This document shows, in pieces, positions 22,401 to 30,095 of a DNA stretch of 35,636 bases. A model generated the notes under the pieces. The model saw only the letters and a program-made list of their open reading frames with translations, had not been told where the DNA came from and did not search any database. Source of the DNA: a virus; IMG/VR virus record IMGVR_UViG_3300022188_000029, positions 1 through 35,636 of that record, one strand, 5' to 3'. A program made the position numbers and the translations under genes. Every line of letters starts with the position of its first letter. Position 1 is the first letter of the stretch.

Positions 22401-22894
22401 GATGTTAATCCTTTCGAGTTACCGGTATCCTCGTTTGTTAATGATGCTGATACAACAGTCGACCCGCACATTACTTTACCATATACTAAAGGTATTGGTC
22501 CACCTTGTTTTACAGTATTATCACCACCTCCAAAGTCGGAACTCTTACCAAAGTCTTCTTCTTCCGGCATCTCAGGCGTAAACAGAATCATAGTAGCTGC
22601 GAATGCGGCTATGAATATTATTACCATAACCCACCAAGCGATGTTGCCATCAATAGATGGTGTTATATGAAAATCCCCATTAGGAAAAGATAAACTCAAT
22701 TCCTGTTCAGTCATTGTATTTTCTTTACCATCATGTATATTAGTAATCTGATAATTACTACCTTTTATATCCTCTATGAAGTTGGGGTAATTTACAGCCA
22801 TAGCGTTTATAAACTCAGCCACTGACTGTACATCTAATTGCATCTCGTGTCCATATTTTGTGGCTAGATCACCATATAAAAAGATAGTTTTCAT
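19499..22894 (-). CDS. Tail tip fibre protein J fused to tail assembly protein I
   Basis: From ATG 22894 (GGGAGAAATA upstream; the GTG at 22906 is less likely) the protein has 1131 residues. Residues 1-80 match the ubiquitin-like start of lambda gpI (FLYGDLATKYG, then AEFINAMAVNYPNF). A hydrophobic helix lies at 86-105, then the GGPIPLVYGKVMCGSTVVSA end of gpI at 131-150. The gpJ part follows without a break: VIDVISEGEIEGF at 171-183, then YTGVWDGTFLVGYTNNPAW, and RYGKWHLYTE. The C-terminal third has fibronectin-III-like domains. It forms the central tail fibre that contacts the host receptor. In lambda, I and J are separate genes. The ATG shares one base with the K stop. Confidence 0.9.
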   Translation of the reverse strand: MKTIFLYGDLATKYGHEMQLDVQSVAEFINAMAVNYPNFIEDIKGSNYQITNIHDGKENTMTEQELSLSFPNGDFHITPSIDGNIAWWVMVIIFIAAFAATMILFTPEMPEEEDFGKSSDFGGGDNTVKQGGPIPLVYGKVMCGSTVVSASLTNEDTGNSKGLTSNATMKVIDVISEGEIEGFANADYEKSIYLNETQYKDNYGYNFKGVSTIIKYGTPDQTYLPAYSSATTVSFNTKLVFETPIVKTITNTDVDECQITVHVPSLYHMSSKGKTREKKVEFSVWINGTHYKIFSIYGRCKSSYYKTYQLPPLSNYGAGPWEIKLDRTQDESTSTSNADSIYWLDYVELINEKLPYYNTALIGFTADAAQFGQKLPKRLYEVKGIKIKYPSNYDTVTRTYTGVWDGTFLVGYTNNPAWVYYDILNNSRYGCNLDAINKWDLYTCAQICDVMVDDGKGGVEPRFTINMVINKRVDAMKLLATIASVFRALPLWYDGQVTVVQDKYRLPTQVITNANVKDGLFNYSGTALENKITEISVTWNDPDDLYRKAVEVIADEDGIERYGLKKKSITAYGCTSRAQAQRYGKWHLYTEINQGEMVEYTCSFDQVNVTPGEVVIINDSHYITKRLGGKVKSATTTQIVIDAEIELEVGKTYTIRLINAAGELVTTDITTSASTTDTLDITTIASGDVPQAWSNFSINSSSFDERLFKIVSMNMKEEEIKVKAVLHDNNKYDAIDQCITFDEKHYTNIETGPLDPPTDLSAEGYTYVDGENDLFGVLFSWTHSDDTRLVNYEVQTTTESGMYEHEATTEQTSYAYEPVTSGTLYWRIRANGVSDKSAWVSSSGEILTDPDPLPDITGLQVLGGGSTFNGRNIEIEWDANDMTLGRFQCYTIKIYSTSGTPVTNNLLDSTLDNILDSVGGIITTAGDGSGVVEGDVLLREVNVTENNYTYIFDHNEEDNGIASRSIKFIAYVKDVYDKLSEVGAVLVASNPIPDYTGMSPNISATFKGVLVDWSNIVGNDNDLDKFDIFVDTNDPPTTKVGTVGAETLIFLVAELDTDLLYYVQVLPHDVFGSGVKSSVVSETPLKLGIVDVEAELNGSIIMSDSDGNTQEDLATLYDRSTDSGGIIYIVT

Positions 22895-23622
22895 TATTTC
22901 TCCCACCTGTATATATTCTCTATCATATTCATATACCCGTAAACAGGTTCTCTGGTGGATAGTTTACTGTTTAAATGATGTAATATTAATCCATTTCCTA
23001 TATAAACAGCTAAGTGGTTCGTTACCTTACCCTGTATGTTCATTGTTATTATATCACCTTTTTCAATATTATTTATATCTGTTTTGATAAAATCATTTAA
23101 GTTATTATTAATTATATCTTCAGCCGGCTTCAAAATACCCCCCACCTCTCGGTCATTCCAGAATCCATATTCTCTAATTATATTGGGTAAGTTTATATTT
23201 AATTCTTTATAGTAATAATCTCTAACTATACTAAAACAATCGTATGCTCCAAACACGAAAGGCCTACCTAGTAAATCCTGTCTTACATTACCTCCGAAGA
23301 ATATATCACTAGAATATTTACCATTTTTCAAAAACATAATACCACACTGTACATCTGCCCTTTTCTGTAATTGTTGATCTTCAGCAGAAACATGCGGGCT
23401 ATTGTTATGTGAATGTACTATACAACATAAATCATCTGCGTACTTTATATACTCACTAACTGATATACTGAAATTATTTATTTTATCTTTTGCAATATTC
23501 TCAATTGGTATAAACCTGTACTCATCATCTTCTATTATAAACCCGCACATCTCTTCTGGGGCCTTCTCCTCTGCATAAATTTTACACTGCTCTATAATAT
23601 CATTACTATAATATTTTATCAT
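22894..23622 (-). CDS. Tail assembly protein K-like: JAMM peptidase plus NlpC/P60 domain
   Basis: This 242-residue protein matches lambda gpK. The N-terminal domain is an MPN/JAMM metallopeptidase with an E at 23-24 (EEMCGF), H70-S-H72 and S79-x-x-D82; the spacer between HSH and S is short. The C-terminal domain is NlpC/P60-like with the catalytic C129 (GAYDCFSIVRDYY), H203 (NHLAVYIG) and H215/H216. In lambda-type phages it takes part in tail tip assembly and may cut peptidoglycan when DNA enters. The ATG overlaps the stop of L by four bases (ATGA), and the stop overlaps the J start. No other wall-cutting enzyme is visible in the window. Confidence 0.88.
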   Translation of the reverse strand: MIKYYSNDIIEQCKIYAEEKAPEEMCGFIIEDDEYRFIPIENIAKDKINNFSISVSEYIKYADDLCCIVHSHNNSPHVSAEDQQLQKRADVQCGIMFLKNGKYSSDIFFGGNVRQDLLGRPFVFGAYDCFSIVRDYYYKELNINLPNIIREYGFWNDREVGGILKPAEDIINNNLNDFIKTDINNIEKGDIITMNIQGKVTNHLAVYIGNGLILHHLNSKLSTREPVYGYMNMIENIYRWEK

Positions 23623-24332
23623 AGGTTACCTCTCGCAACTGATGGGAATGCTCTAGTCGGTAATTCGTCTGATGTTAAAGGGTATCTTAATTCACAATCA
23701 CTTAATCTTTTACCACAAACATCTTCTGCTGGTTCACTAGTTGTGTCGCCATTAGCTTTAAAGTAATTAGATCCTGTATATGGACATGTAACATTAGTAT
23801 AAACAAAATCAGGTCCTGTTGTATAATATCTATATGTGTGGGTACAGGTGTCTCGTAATATCTGCCTGCCTGGTAATATTAAACTTTCTAGATCTATACT
23901 AGTAATCAATTCAAACTGTATTACTTTATTATTCTGTAATTTCTTTTGGTTTATAATATATGTATCGATAGGAAACTTAACCGTAGGGTCAGCGAAAGGC
24001 TCACCATCTAGATACTTTGAAAGTGTGCGTACTCTAATCACCAACGCACCTAACAAATCACCATACTCTATTATTTCCGATGCAATAATACTATCAACAT
24101 TAGATATTGCTAGTGATGGCCTTGGTAACTTACCTGTATTCGATAATTCAAAACCCTCTGCATGTATATCTATAGGAGTATACTCATCACCATCAAAACT
24201 AATTGTATTACCGCCTGAAAGAGTTTGTGTAAAGTACCACTTCTTCGCTGCTCCTAATCCTGTTGCGTCTATTTGAAAAAGGGTTACTATTTCCCCTATG
24301 TTTGGTTTTTGTATATCACTGTTTAATGCCAT
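23619..24332 (-). CDS. Minor tail protein L-like, with four-cysteine cluster
   Basis: The 237-residue protein matches lambda gpL: SDIQKPNIGEIVTLFQIDATG at the start, ADPTVKFPIDTYIINQK in the middle, LPGRQILRDTCTHTYRY and the final cysteines. The four cysteines C163, C183, C206 and C213 correspond to those that bind an iron-sulphur cluster in lambda gpL; the C206-C213 spacing is the same as in lambda as I remember it. It caps the tape measure and joins the tail tip. It lies between M and K, as in lambda. The ATGA overlap with K suggests coupled translation. Confidence 0.88.
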   Translation of the reverse strand: MALNSDIQKPNIGEIVTLFQIDATGLGAAKKWYFTQTLSGGNTISFDGDEYTPIDIHAEGFELSNTGKLPRPSLAISNVDSIIASEIIEYGDLLGALVIRVRTLSKYLDGEPFADPTVKFPIDTYIINQKKLQNNKVIQFELITSIDLESLILPGRQILRDTCTHTYRYYTTGPDFVYTNVTCPYTGSNYFKANGDTTSEPAEDVCGKRLSDCELRYPLTSDELPTRAFPSVARGNL

Positions 24333-24341
24333 AATAATCCC

Positions 24342-24683
24342 TTAATACTCGAATACTTCTATAAACGAAGCGTCTAATGAATCGTTATCATTATGAGAAT
24401 ATGTCCTAGACCAATCTGTACATATATATTTCTTTGATGAGCTGGCTCGTGGTGCAGTCCAATCGAATGATTCACTTCCTTTTCTGGCCATGAAAAAGTC
24501 TTCTAGTGTTGTAATATCGGCTGCTGGTCTGTTAGTCCAACTTATACTCCATTCTTCTCGCATGTTATTGATCCCATCGGTAGCTCTTTGGGCGTACCCG
24601 TCACCAAGATCAGTAGTTAATACATTTGGCGTAATATTCTTACTTATGGCCATGTCGTGACTTATGCTTGGTAAAGTTGCCAT
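24342..24683 (-). CDS. Minor tail protein M-like
   Basis: This 113-residue protein has the pattern of the phage minor tail protein family (lambda gpM): LGDGYAQRATDGINNMREEWSISW, TLEDFFMARKGSESFDWTAPR and an acidic EVFEY end. gpM is a beta-rich tail-tip protein placed on the end of the tube next to gpL. It lies just upstream of L with nine bases between them. The ATG shares one base with the stop of the small gene at 24683 (TAATG), with GAGGAGG as ribosome binding site. Confidence 0.88.
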   Translation of the reverse strand: MATLPSISHDMAISKNITPNVLTTDLGDGYAQRATDGINNMREEWSISWTNRPAADITTLEDFFMARKGSESFDWTAPRASSSKKYICTDWSRTYSHNDNDSLDASFIEVFEY

Positions 24684-24784
24684 TATCCGGCCTCCTCAAT
24701 TATAGGTAATCTGAAATCTAGTTTATTACTCTTACTGAAACAGATCAATTCTTTTTCAACTTTATATTTAGTACACCTCTTCAT
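24683..24784 (-). CDS. Small protein ending in KLDFRLP, degenerate zinc ribbon
   Basis: A 33-residue frame begins at ATG 24784, one base after the tape measure stop (24786-24788), with GGGAG six bases upstream, and ends with TAATG over the M start. The start RCTKYKVEKELICFSKS resembles the CxxCg...K-x-L-x-x-F zinc ribbon but with Tyr in place of the second Cys. The end KLDFRLPIIEEAG is like that of the gene at 19357. Both the tight spacing and the shared end support a real gene. Its product may be tiny and regulatory. Confidence 0.6.
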   Translation of the reverse strand: MKRCTKYKVEKELICFSKSNKLDFRLPIIEEAG

Positions 24785-24785
24785 A

Positions 24786-27434
24786 TCATCTCCCTAGTAT
24801 TCCACCAGACCGCCTCTCATTGACTAAGATTCGTTTAACTCTCTCCTCAATCACCGTTGCGATCTCATCTGCCTGTTTACGGTCGTCTATCTTATTACTA
24901 CTATCTTTCGCATAAAGAGATATGTTGTTTGTTACGCTTATGCCACCCGCCCCGCTCAATTTTACGGGGATCTTTCCTGATGGTATAGGCACATGAGCTT
25001 CTCTAATGTTTCCTGTTTGGTACACACCCTTAGCATTTGATATACCACCTACATCGTATGACGGTGGTTTAGCTGAAGCAATCATCGCCGTCTGTGCTCC
25101 TGCCAATGCTGCTATAACTCCTATAAATGCTGGTTTTGCTGGTACTGGAATTAACGGCTCTGACAACACCCCCAAAATAGCCATTGCTGTTTGTATACCA
25201 GCAGTTGCAATTGCAGATGCTTTGTACATCAAAAAAGCCTTCTTACTTTGTTTACCGCCCGCTTCAGCTATCTGTTGGAAAGTACTAGCCATACCTCCGG
25301 TCAGCGTGCTTAAATGACCTAATTCGGCTGTTGTTTTTGCCAGACTTATTTCTTTACTTTTAGCAGCATATAAAGTCTTAATTTCAGTCTCATCCCTCCC
25401 AGCCTTTTCCCAACCCTTTTTCTCTTTATCCACATCTTCTTGCTGTAATTCAAACTTAGTCTTACCTAATGCGTCGTGTTGTGCTCTGAAATCTTTAATT
25501 ACAGTCTCTTTTTCTTTTTCGGCATCACTTTTTATGCCCCCTGCTGCAGCCATTTTTGCGTCTCTTAAATCTTTCAGCTCCTCTAACGCTTCTGTTTGTC
25601 CTGCATACTTCTGTAACTCTTTATCGTACCACGCCTCAATCCTATCCTCTTCTGCTTTCCTTGGTTGATCATTTAATTCTAACCACTCAATATTATAATC
25701 CCTTATAGCATCTAATTTGTCCTGTAATGCTCTGGTTGCTTTATCTGTTTCGACTTTTACCCTCGCTGCCTCCAATTTATCTAATTTATCTTTTTCTAAT
25801 TTATAAGCTTTTGTTAGTTTAATTTTACTTTTTCCTACTAAGTCAAACAATTTAACATCTTTTTTATATCTTTTTTCTAAAGTAGCTAACTGCTCTTTAT
25901 AACTTATTTTAGTTAATTTCTTTATAGTAGCTATTGATTCTTTAGCCCTTTTTTCAGCATTTATTATATCATTTTCTGTTGGGTCTAATTTGCGTTTAAT
26001 TCCAGCTCGTCTCTCCATACTTAATGTTGGCATAGCTGCAGCTACAGGTGCTGTTTGACCTTTTTTATAAGCAATTACTGCTGCCCTTCCCCTCTCTTCC
26101 ATAATTTTCTCTATTCTCTTTTTCTCTGCTTCTTCTTCTTTAGAAGAAAAGAAAGAGAGGACGCTTGCTACAAACCTCTTTTGAATAGGCTGCTTTGTGG
26201 TTGTTGTCTCGCCCTTTGTAGTTTCCTTTTCAAAAGGCGACCAGTCTTTAGGAAGTTTATCACCGTTAACCATATCATTAATTCTATCAAGTATTTCGCT
26301 TAATCTAGTGATGAGGCTTGTTATTGGGGTTAAAGCAAACTGAAATACAGCTATAAAAGAGCTTCCTAAAGACAACTTGAGGTTCTTAACAGAAGCTTCA
26401 AGTGCTTGGAATTTCTCACTAGCTGTCATTCCCTCTAATCCAATTCTTTCTATTAATTCTCTACCTTTACGGAGCGTCTCGTTTAAGAAAGCTTGTTTCT
26501 TTTCTGCTTCAGTTAAATTCTTAACACTTTTTCCTATAGATCTTGCGTAATTCTCATTGGCCTCTTTTACTTGTATAACAATTCCTAAGTTATCGAGAAT
26601 CATTCTTGAATGACGAGCTACACCTAATGTAATATCTTGAAACGACTTAGTCATAGTCTGCCCAGTCATTCTAGAGGTGGCTCTCGCTATCTCCATCATT
26701 TCTGCTAGATTCCTTGGATCAATTCCCATCATTACTGCTGTGCCTGCTTTCTCTACTAATTCAGCATTATCAATTGCTCCAGCAGCTAACTTACCCATAT
26801 CTTCTAATATTAGTCTACTTACATTACCATAACTTCCTGCTATGTTAGAGAAAGCATCTATCTGTGCATTAAATCTTGCAGATGACTTTGCGAAACTATA
26901 TGTTACAAAGGCAGCTACCCCAGTGACGGCTGTTAATGCTGTTAATGCTTTTTTGTGTTTTTTAATAGCCGTTGTTAACTTTTTCCAACTCGTTACACTC
27001 TTCTTTACTGCTTTACCACTTTTGCTGGTCGCTCCGCTGTTTTTCTTTGTTGCTCCGCTGTTTTTATTTAACACTGTACTATTCTTATTTACTGCTCCTG
27101 TTGCTTTCTTCGTGTTAGTTAAAAAAGACAACAGTGGTTGGTTATATTTAGTGATTTCAGCATTTAGTTTAGTAACGTCTTTAGACAACTTGGAGGAGCC
27201 CGCAGACGCACCAACAAATGCTTTAGACATTTTAGAAGCACCTACAGACGCCGAAACAAAACTAGTAGTAGCAACAGCACCAACAGTTGCCATAGAGGAC
27301 GAGACGGCAGCACCACCAGTAGTAACTGTAGCAAACGAGCCTTCCAGTCCTTTAATAGCCGTTGCTACTCTTTTAATAGAAGCCACCCCTTTAGTGCTGT
27401 CTACTTCTAAACTTAATTTTATCCCTTTACTCAT
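24786..27434 (-). CDS. Tape measure protein
   Basis: At 882 residues from ATG 27434, it is a long helical protein that sets tail length. It has a low-complexity S/A/T/V/G region (about 30-90), then N-K-N-S and T-K-K-N-S repeats (about 115-145). Basic helices and a hydrophobic ALTALTAVTGVAAFVTYSFA segment follow, with a tail-length-type domain after that (FNAQIDAFSNIAGSYGNVSR). A long coiled coil fills the middle, with an alanine/glycine/isoleucine-rich segment near 790-820. I chose 27434 since GAGAAAAACAC precedes it and since TMP genes overlap the end of the chaperone frame; the upstream ATG at 27470 is inside the chaperone extension. The start overlaps the extension by eight bases. Confidence 0.88.
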   Translation of the reverse strand: MSKGIKLSLEVDSTKGVASIKRVATAIKGLEGSFATVTTGGAAVSSSMATVGAVATTSFVSASVGASKMSKAFVGASAGSSKLSKDVTKLNAEITKYNQPLLSFLTNTKKATGAVNKNSTVLNKNSGATKKNSGATSKSGKAVKKSVTSWKKLTTAIKKHKKALTALTAVTGVAAFVTYSFAKSSARFNAQIDAFSNIAGSYGNVSRLILEDMGKLAAGAIDNAELVEKAGTAVMMGIDPRNLAEMMEIARATSRMTGQTMTKSFQDITLGVARHSRMILDNLGIVIQVKEANENYARSIGKSVKNLTEAEKKQAFLNETLRKGRELIERIGLEGMTASEKFQALEASVKNLKLSLGSSFIAVFQFALTPITSLITRLSEILDRINDMVNGDKLPKDWSPFEKETTKGETTTTKQPIQKRFVASVLSFFSSKEEEAEKKRIEKIMEERGRAAVIAYKKGQTAPVAAAMPTLSMERRAGIKRKLDPTENDIINAEKRAKESIATIKKLTKISYKEQLATLEKRYKKDVKLFDLVGKSKIKLTKAYKLEKDKLDKLEAARVKVETDKATRALQDKLDAIRDYNIEWLELNDQPRKAEEDRIEAWYDKELQKYAGQTEALEELKDLRDAKMAAAGGIKSDAEKEKETVIKDFRAQHDALGKTKFELQQEDVDKEKKGWEKAGRDETEIKTLYAAKSKEISLAKTTAELGHLSTLTGGMASTFQQIAEAGGKQSKKAFLMYKASAIATAGIQTAMAILGVLSEPLIPVPAKPAFIGVIAALAGAQTAMIASAKPPSYDVGGISNAKGVYQTGNIREAHVPIPSGKIPVKLSGAGGISVTNNISLYAKDSSNKIDDRKQADEIATVIEERVKRILVNERRSGGILGR

Positions 27435-28064
27435 GTGTTTTTCTCCTCTCTGTTTCTCTCTGTGCTGCAAGTGCTGTATTCAAAAATATCATTATTTTCT
27501 GAGTAAGAATAATTCTCTCATCTTGCTGTACTTCTTCAATGTCATATACTACTAATATACTACTACCGCTAATCCCTCCCATCCCATCTATAAGTATCGA
27601 GGAGTAATTGTCTATTAAATACATAACCTTTCTGTTTTCAGCAGAGACTCGCGGCTTATCGCATTCCTTACAATTAGGCTTTGTGCCTAACATTTCGCAC
27701 TTCTTAATACATTCACTACAAGATAGCCCACCACTATAACGCCAGTCTGCTACCTCTATTAGTTTTTTATGTCTTTATCCAAACCGTTTAATACTTCTCT
27801 CGACTTCTCATAAACAAAGAATTTAACATCTTCATAAAAATCAAAGAGATACATCTTATTCTCATCATTACATTCAAATTCAGTTTTACCATCCTCTTCA
27901 GTAAGACCCTTCCATCCACATAAACAATACATAAATTGAGTAGTAAGCTCCTCTACTGTCGTCTCACCGGCAGATGCGGAAAAACGAAAAGGCCTTATTT
28001 CAAACGCAACCTTGCCTTTAAATTTAAACCATGTTTTTTCTGTCTTCTTTTTTAATATTTTCAT
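27427..28064 (-). CDS. Tail assembly chaperone long form (gpGT-like) by -1 frameshift
   Basis: Reading 101 codons from ATG 28064 and then slipping back one base at 27762 gives a 212-residue protein ending at 27427. The extra 111 residues continue without a stop as LIEVADWRYSGGLSCSECIK and carry five cysteines (C-x2-C-x3-C-x8-C-x2-C) that may bind zinc, then a helical end. This copies the lambda G/GT arrangement: the short form coats the tape measure and the long form recruits the tail tube protein. The extension alone has an in-frame ATG at 27693 but no ribosome binding site there, so frameshifting is the better reading. Confidence 0.8.
27759..28064 (-). CDS. Tail assembly chaperone short form (gpG-like)
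   Basis: This 101-residue protein lies between the major tail protein and the tape measure, the place of gpG. It has a TWFKFKGKVAFEIRPFRFSA start, a YCLCGWKGLTEEDGKTEFEC middle with an N-x-E-N-K-x-x-L-Y strand, and a charged helical end. Its last codons contain the slippery heptamer A_AAA_AAC just before TAA. The ribosome binding site is AAGGGGGGATTAATTA. It would bind the tape measure protein until the tail tube polymerises around it. Confidence 0.8.
   Translation of the reverse strand: MKILKKKTEKTWFKFKGKVAFEIRPFRFSASAGETTVEELTTQFMYCLCGWKGLTEEDGKTEFECNDENKMYLFDFYEDVKFFVYEKSREVLNGLDKDIKN
27762..27768 (-). promoter_or_regulatory. Programmed -1 frameshift slippery site A_AAA_AAC
   Basis: On the minus strand the codons ATA AAA AAC TAA form a canonical X_XXY_YYZ heptamer, A_AAA_AAC, exactly in frame and immediately before the zero-frame stop at 27759-27761. 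A slip of -1 reads AAA CTA ATA GAG and continues open to 27427. A stimulatory structure downstream was not evaluated by folding. Confidence 0.85.
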
Positions 28065-28087
28065 TAATTAATCCCCCCTTCATTTAA

Positions 28088-28507
28088 TTATGATGTTCTG
28101 TGATATGCTCCAACAAACTTGAAATCAACACTAGCTTTTATAGTTGCTGATGTTGCCGGTGCTGGTGTGAAATTAGTAAAGTAAACCCCTGCTTTCGTAT
28201 CTGTTACTGTATCTGAAGTCCAATAATCTGATGCTGAAATATAAATCCTGAAATCAGTTATTTTAGTACCACTAATTGATGCAGACTCAATCTCTGCCTG
28301 CCCTGTTGAATCAGCCAAGTCCTGTACGAAAGTCATACTTCCGGTTACCGGAGCAAAGCCAGTATCAAAACTGGAATAATAATCGTCTCCAAATACTTTA
28401 ATATCCTCGAACTCTTTACCTATTCCTGTTAAAGACAGTTCTGTAACATAAAGAATAGTGTCTGTACCAAGCGTGGCTTTTACATTCTTACTATATTCTG
28501 TTGCCAT
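28088..28507 (-). CDS. Major tail tube protein
   Basis: The 139-residue, beta-rich protein has a conserved major tail protein look: a KATLGTDTILYVTELSLTG start, GIGKEFEDIKVFGDDYYSSFDTGFAPVTG, then a Q-D-L-A-D core and a final strand. Its place, after the tail completion gene and before the tail chaperones, fits the tube subunit. The ribosome binding site is AAGGAGACCAAAATT and the gene has gaps of about 20 bases on both sides. The length is typical of small tube proteins. Confidence 0.78.
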   Translation of the reverse strand: MATEYSKNVKATLGTDTILYVTELSLTGIGKEFEDIKVFGDDYYSSFDTGFAPVTGSMTFVQDLADSTGQAEIESASISGTKITDFRIYISASDYWTSDTVTDTKAGVYFTNFTPAPATSATIKASVDFKFVGAYHRTS

Positions 28508-28528
28508 AATTTTGGTCTCCTTAGTTTT

Positions 28529-28957
28529 TTATATTTCTTGCATATATTTTATATCAATGTCCATATCTATATAAGAGCATGGGGCGGAGGCACCACCCTC
28601 TATAATACCTATGTCTTTTACATAACTGCTGTCTTTGTAAGTGAAATCGTATTTAAAGAAATATTCTAAATCATGTAAAAGTAAATAAATATCTGTGTAA
28701 TCTTCATACTCGTTTGAATCCATATAAACATATAAACAAATAGTTAAAGTCCTTAATTGATTACTTCCATACTGCTCTTCATCAACGATATCCTTTTCCA
28801 AAGAAAAACAAACACAGGGCTTATTTGTAATTACATCCCATTTAAATACTCCCTGTTTAACTTCACTAATTGAAGATTTATAAGGGGAATTACTTGGATT
28901 AATTACAAGCCCCAACTCTTCTTTCAATTGTGAAAGTATATCGCTTCTTTTACTCAT
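28529..28957 (-). CDS. Tail terminator/completion protein
   Basis: The 142-residue protein lies between the HK97 gp10-like protein and the major tail protein, the usual place of the tail terminator (lambda gpU-like). It has a beta-alpha pattern with YGSNQLRTLTICLYVYMDSN and YTDIYLLLHDLEYFFKYDF, ending in an acidic strand (YIDMDIDIKYM). The start at 28957 has GGAGGAAATTTA upstream and overlaps the upstream gene by eight bases. The assignment rests mainly on order and fold pattern. Confidence 0.65.
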   Translation of the reverse strand: MSKRSDILSQLKEELGLVINPSNSPYKSSISEVKQGVFKWDVITNKPCVCFSLEKDIVDEEQYGSNQLRTLTICLYVYMDSNEYEDYTDIYLLLHDLEYFFKYDFTYKDSSYVKDIGIIEGGASAPCSYIDMDIDIKYMQEI

Positions 28958-29348
28958 TAAATTTCCTCCAAATAGCTTCTCTAATGGTAGAGGATGCGTT
29001 GTCTAAATTATCGCCAGATAATGCTGGTCTAAGAAACGGCCTGATGCCTTTATTACTACCAACACCCAGTAACTCGTGTGTTATTCCATAAGAAACCATT
29101 GTCCCAATCCAACCAATATTATCTCTTACACCGTGAGTAATACTAGAGCTTAGTCTCCTAGTACGATTCACTAGAGGCCCTGGAGGAGGTCTGACTGGGC
29201 CACTATCAGCAAAACCTTCTTTAGACGCTAAAGAAGCACGCTTCATTGCCTCCCTCAAACCAGCTCTCAATCCTAGAGTAAGCCTTTTAGGCATTCCGTC
29301 TAAAAAGTCTCTACTTTTTTCATTTAATTTGATATTAAAATTTAACAT
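28950..29348 (-). CDS. HK97 gp10-like tail completion protein
   Basis: The protein of about 132 residues resembles the HK97 gp10 family: RDFLDGMPKRLTLGLRAGLREAM, a basic P-V-R-P-P-P-G-P-L loop with NRTRRLSSSI, and the HELLGVGSNKGIRPFLRPAL motif near the end. It helps to complete the head-tail joint. I chose ATG 29348; an ATG at 29360 is also possible. It overlaps the connector gene upstream and the terminator gene downstream, as expected in this cluster. Confidence 0.82.
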   Translation of the reverse strand: MLNFNIKLNEKSRDFLDGMPKRLTLGLRAGLREAMKRASLASKEGFADSGPVRPPPGPLVNRTRRLSSSITHGVRDNIGWIGTMVSYGITHELLGVGSNKGIRPFLRPALSGDNLDNASSTIREAIWRKFNE

Positions 29349-29893
29349 AAACCTATCCATTTATATTTATTCATCACTAATAAATTCTTCTTCAAAAACC
29401 CTTTTTCTACATAAGTGACATTGCCATCACCAGTACTTCTTGCTGTTATATCGAAACTTGTACGATTCTTAAACTTCCTACCTGTTTCTTCAACACATAC
29501 TTGTTTCAAATCCAAAGGAGTTGTTGTATAGCCTCCAGTATAAACAATCTTAACTGTTTTATTACCAGCAGTTGTTTTATAATTCTTCATTATCAACGCA
29601 TCTTCTGTGTTTGTGTAATCGGCTGCGTCTATAATAGCGTCTTCATTGAAGGTATAATTTGTGCTGCTCCACATTCCACTAATAGATGTAATAGGAGTAT
29701 TGCTCAAGAAATACAGTTGTTTATCACCATTATTATACTCTGTTGTTTCGGTAGAAAGAATCGACCTGTTAATATATGTCTCAATTTCTGTTGAAACATT
29801 GTTAATAAGCTCCTCAATAACGTTATCATCAGTAGCTTTCGCACCAACTATTCCTAAGTAATCTTTAACATTGCTTAAAGTACATAAGCTCAT
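29342..29893 (-). CDS. Head-tail connector (gp6-like adaptor)
   Basis: This protein of 183 residues from ATG 29893 (AAAAGGGGGCTAAAA upstream; TTG 29911 is less likely) resembles gp6/Phage_connect adaptors: a LSNVKDYLGIVGAKATDDNVIEELINNVST EIETYINRSI helical start, TTPLDLKQVCVEE in the centre and an extended K-rich end. Adaptors form a ring below the portal. It lies between the small cysteine protein and the gp10-like gene. The fold call is by pattern and order. Confidence 0.78.
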   Translation of the reverse strand: MSLCTLSNVKDYLGIVGAKATDDNVIEELINNVSTEIETYINRSILSTETTEYNNGDKQLYFLSNTPITSISGMWSSTNYTFNEDAIIDAADYTNTEDALIMKNYKTTAGNKTVKIVYTGGYTTTPLDLKQVCVEETGRKFKNRTSFDITARSTGDGNVTYVEKGFLKKNLLVMNKYKWIGLC

Positions 29894-30029
29894 TTTTAGC
29901 CCCCTTTTCAACTAACTGTGGTACTTGTTTAAATTTCGGTATTTTACACATACACTCATCTGGCACCTCTATTGCACTGATTATTCTCCCACAGTTAAGG
30001 CAAAGCCATACTAATTTATTTCTTAACAC
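29865..30029 (-). CDS. Small cysteine-rich protein (zinc-ribbon-like)
   Basis: From GTG 30029 (AAAGGAGAAATT upstream) the protein has 54 residues; TTG 30071 would extend it through a hairpin. It has WLCLNCGRIISAIEVPDECMC, a CxxC...CxC arrangement like a small zinc ribbon, then a basic and proline-containing tail. Such tiny zinc proteins often sit behind the capsid gene in this kind of phage; the role is unknown. It overlaps the start of the connector gene by 29 bases. Confidence 0.6.
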   Translation of the reverse strand: MLRNKLVWLCLNCGRIISAIEVPDECMCKIPKFKQVPQLVEKGAKNELMYFKQC

Positions 30030-30047
30030 CAATTTCTCCTTTAGTTT

Positions 30048-30083
30048 TAAAGTGGGGGGCCGAATAAACAACCCCCTCCTTTA
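30048..30083 (-). other. Hairpin downstream of the major capsid gene
   Basis: Plus-strand TAAAG 30048-30052 pairs with CTTTA 30079-30083, and GGGGG within 30054-30059 pairs with CCCCC 30072-30076, with two unpaired positions. It lies just after the capsid gene stop. The minus strand has no U-run after it, so it may stabilise or process the capsid mRNA or end transcription only in part. Confidence 0.45.
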
Positions 30084-30095
30084 CTTTTATAAAAA

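Noticed and set aside
26842-27555. Long plus-strand frame of 237 codons over the tape measure gene
   Set aside because: It is the antisense of the low-complexity, alanine/serine/lysine-rich start of the tape measure protein.
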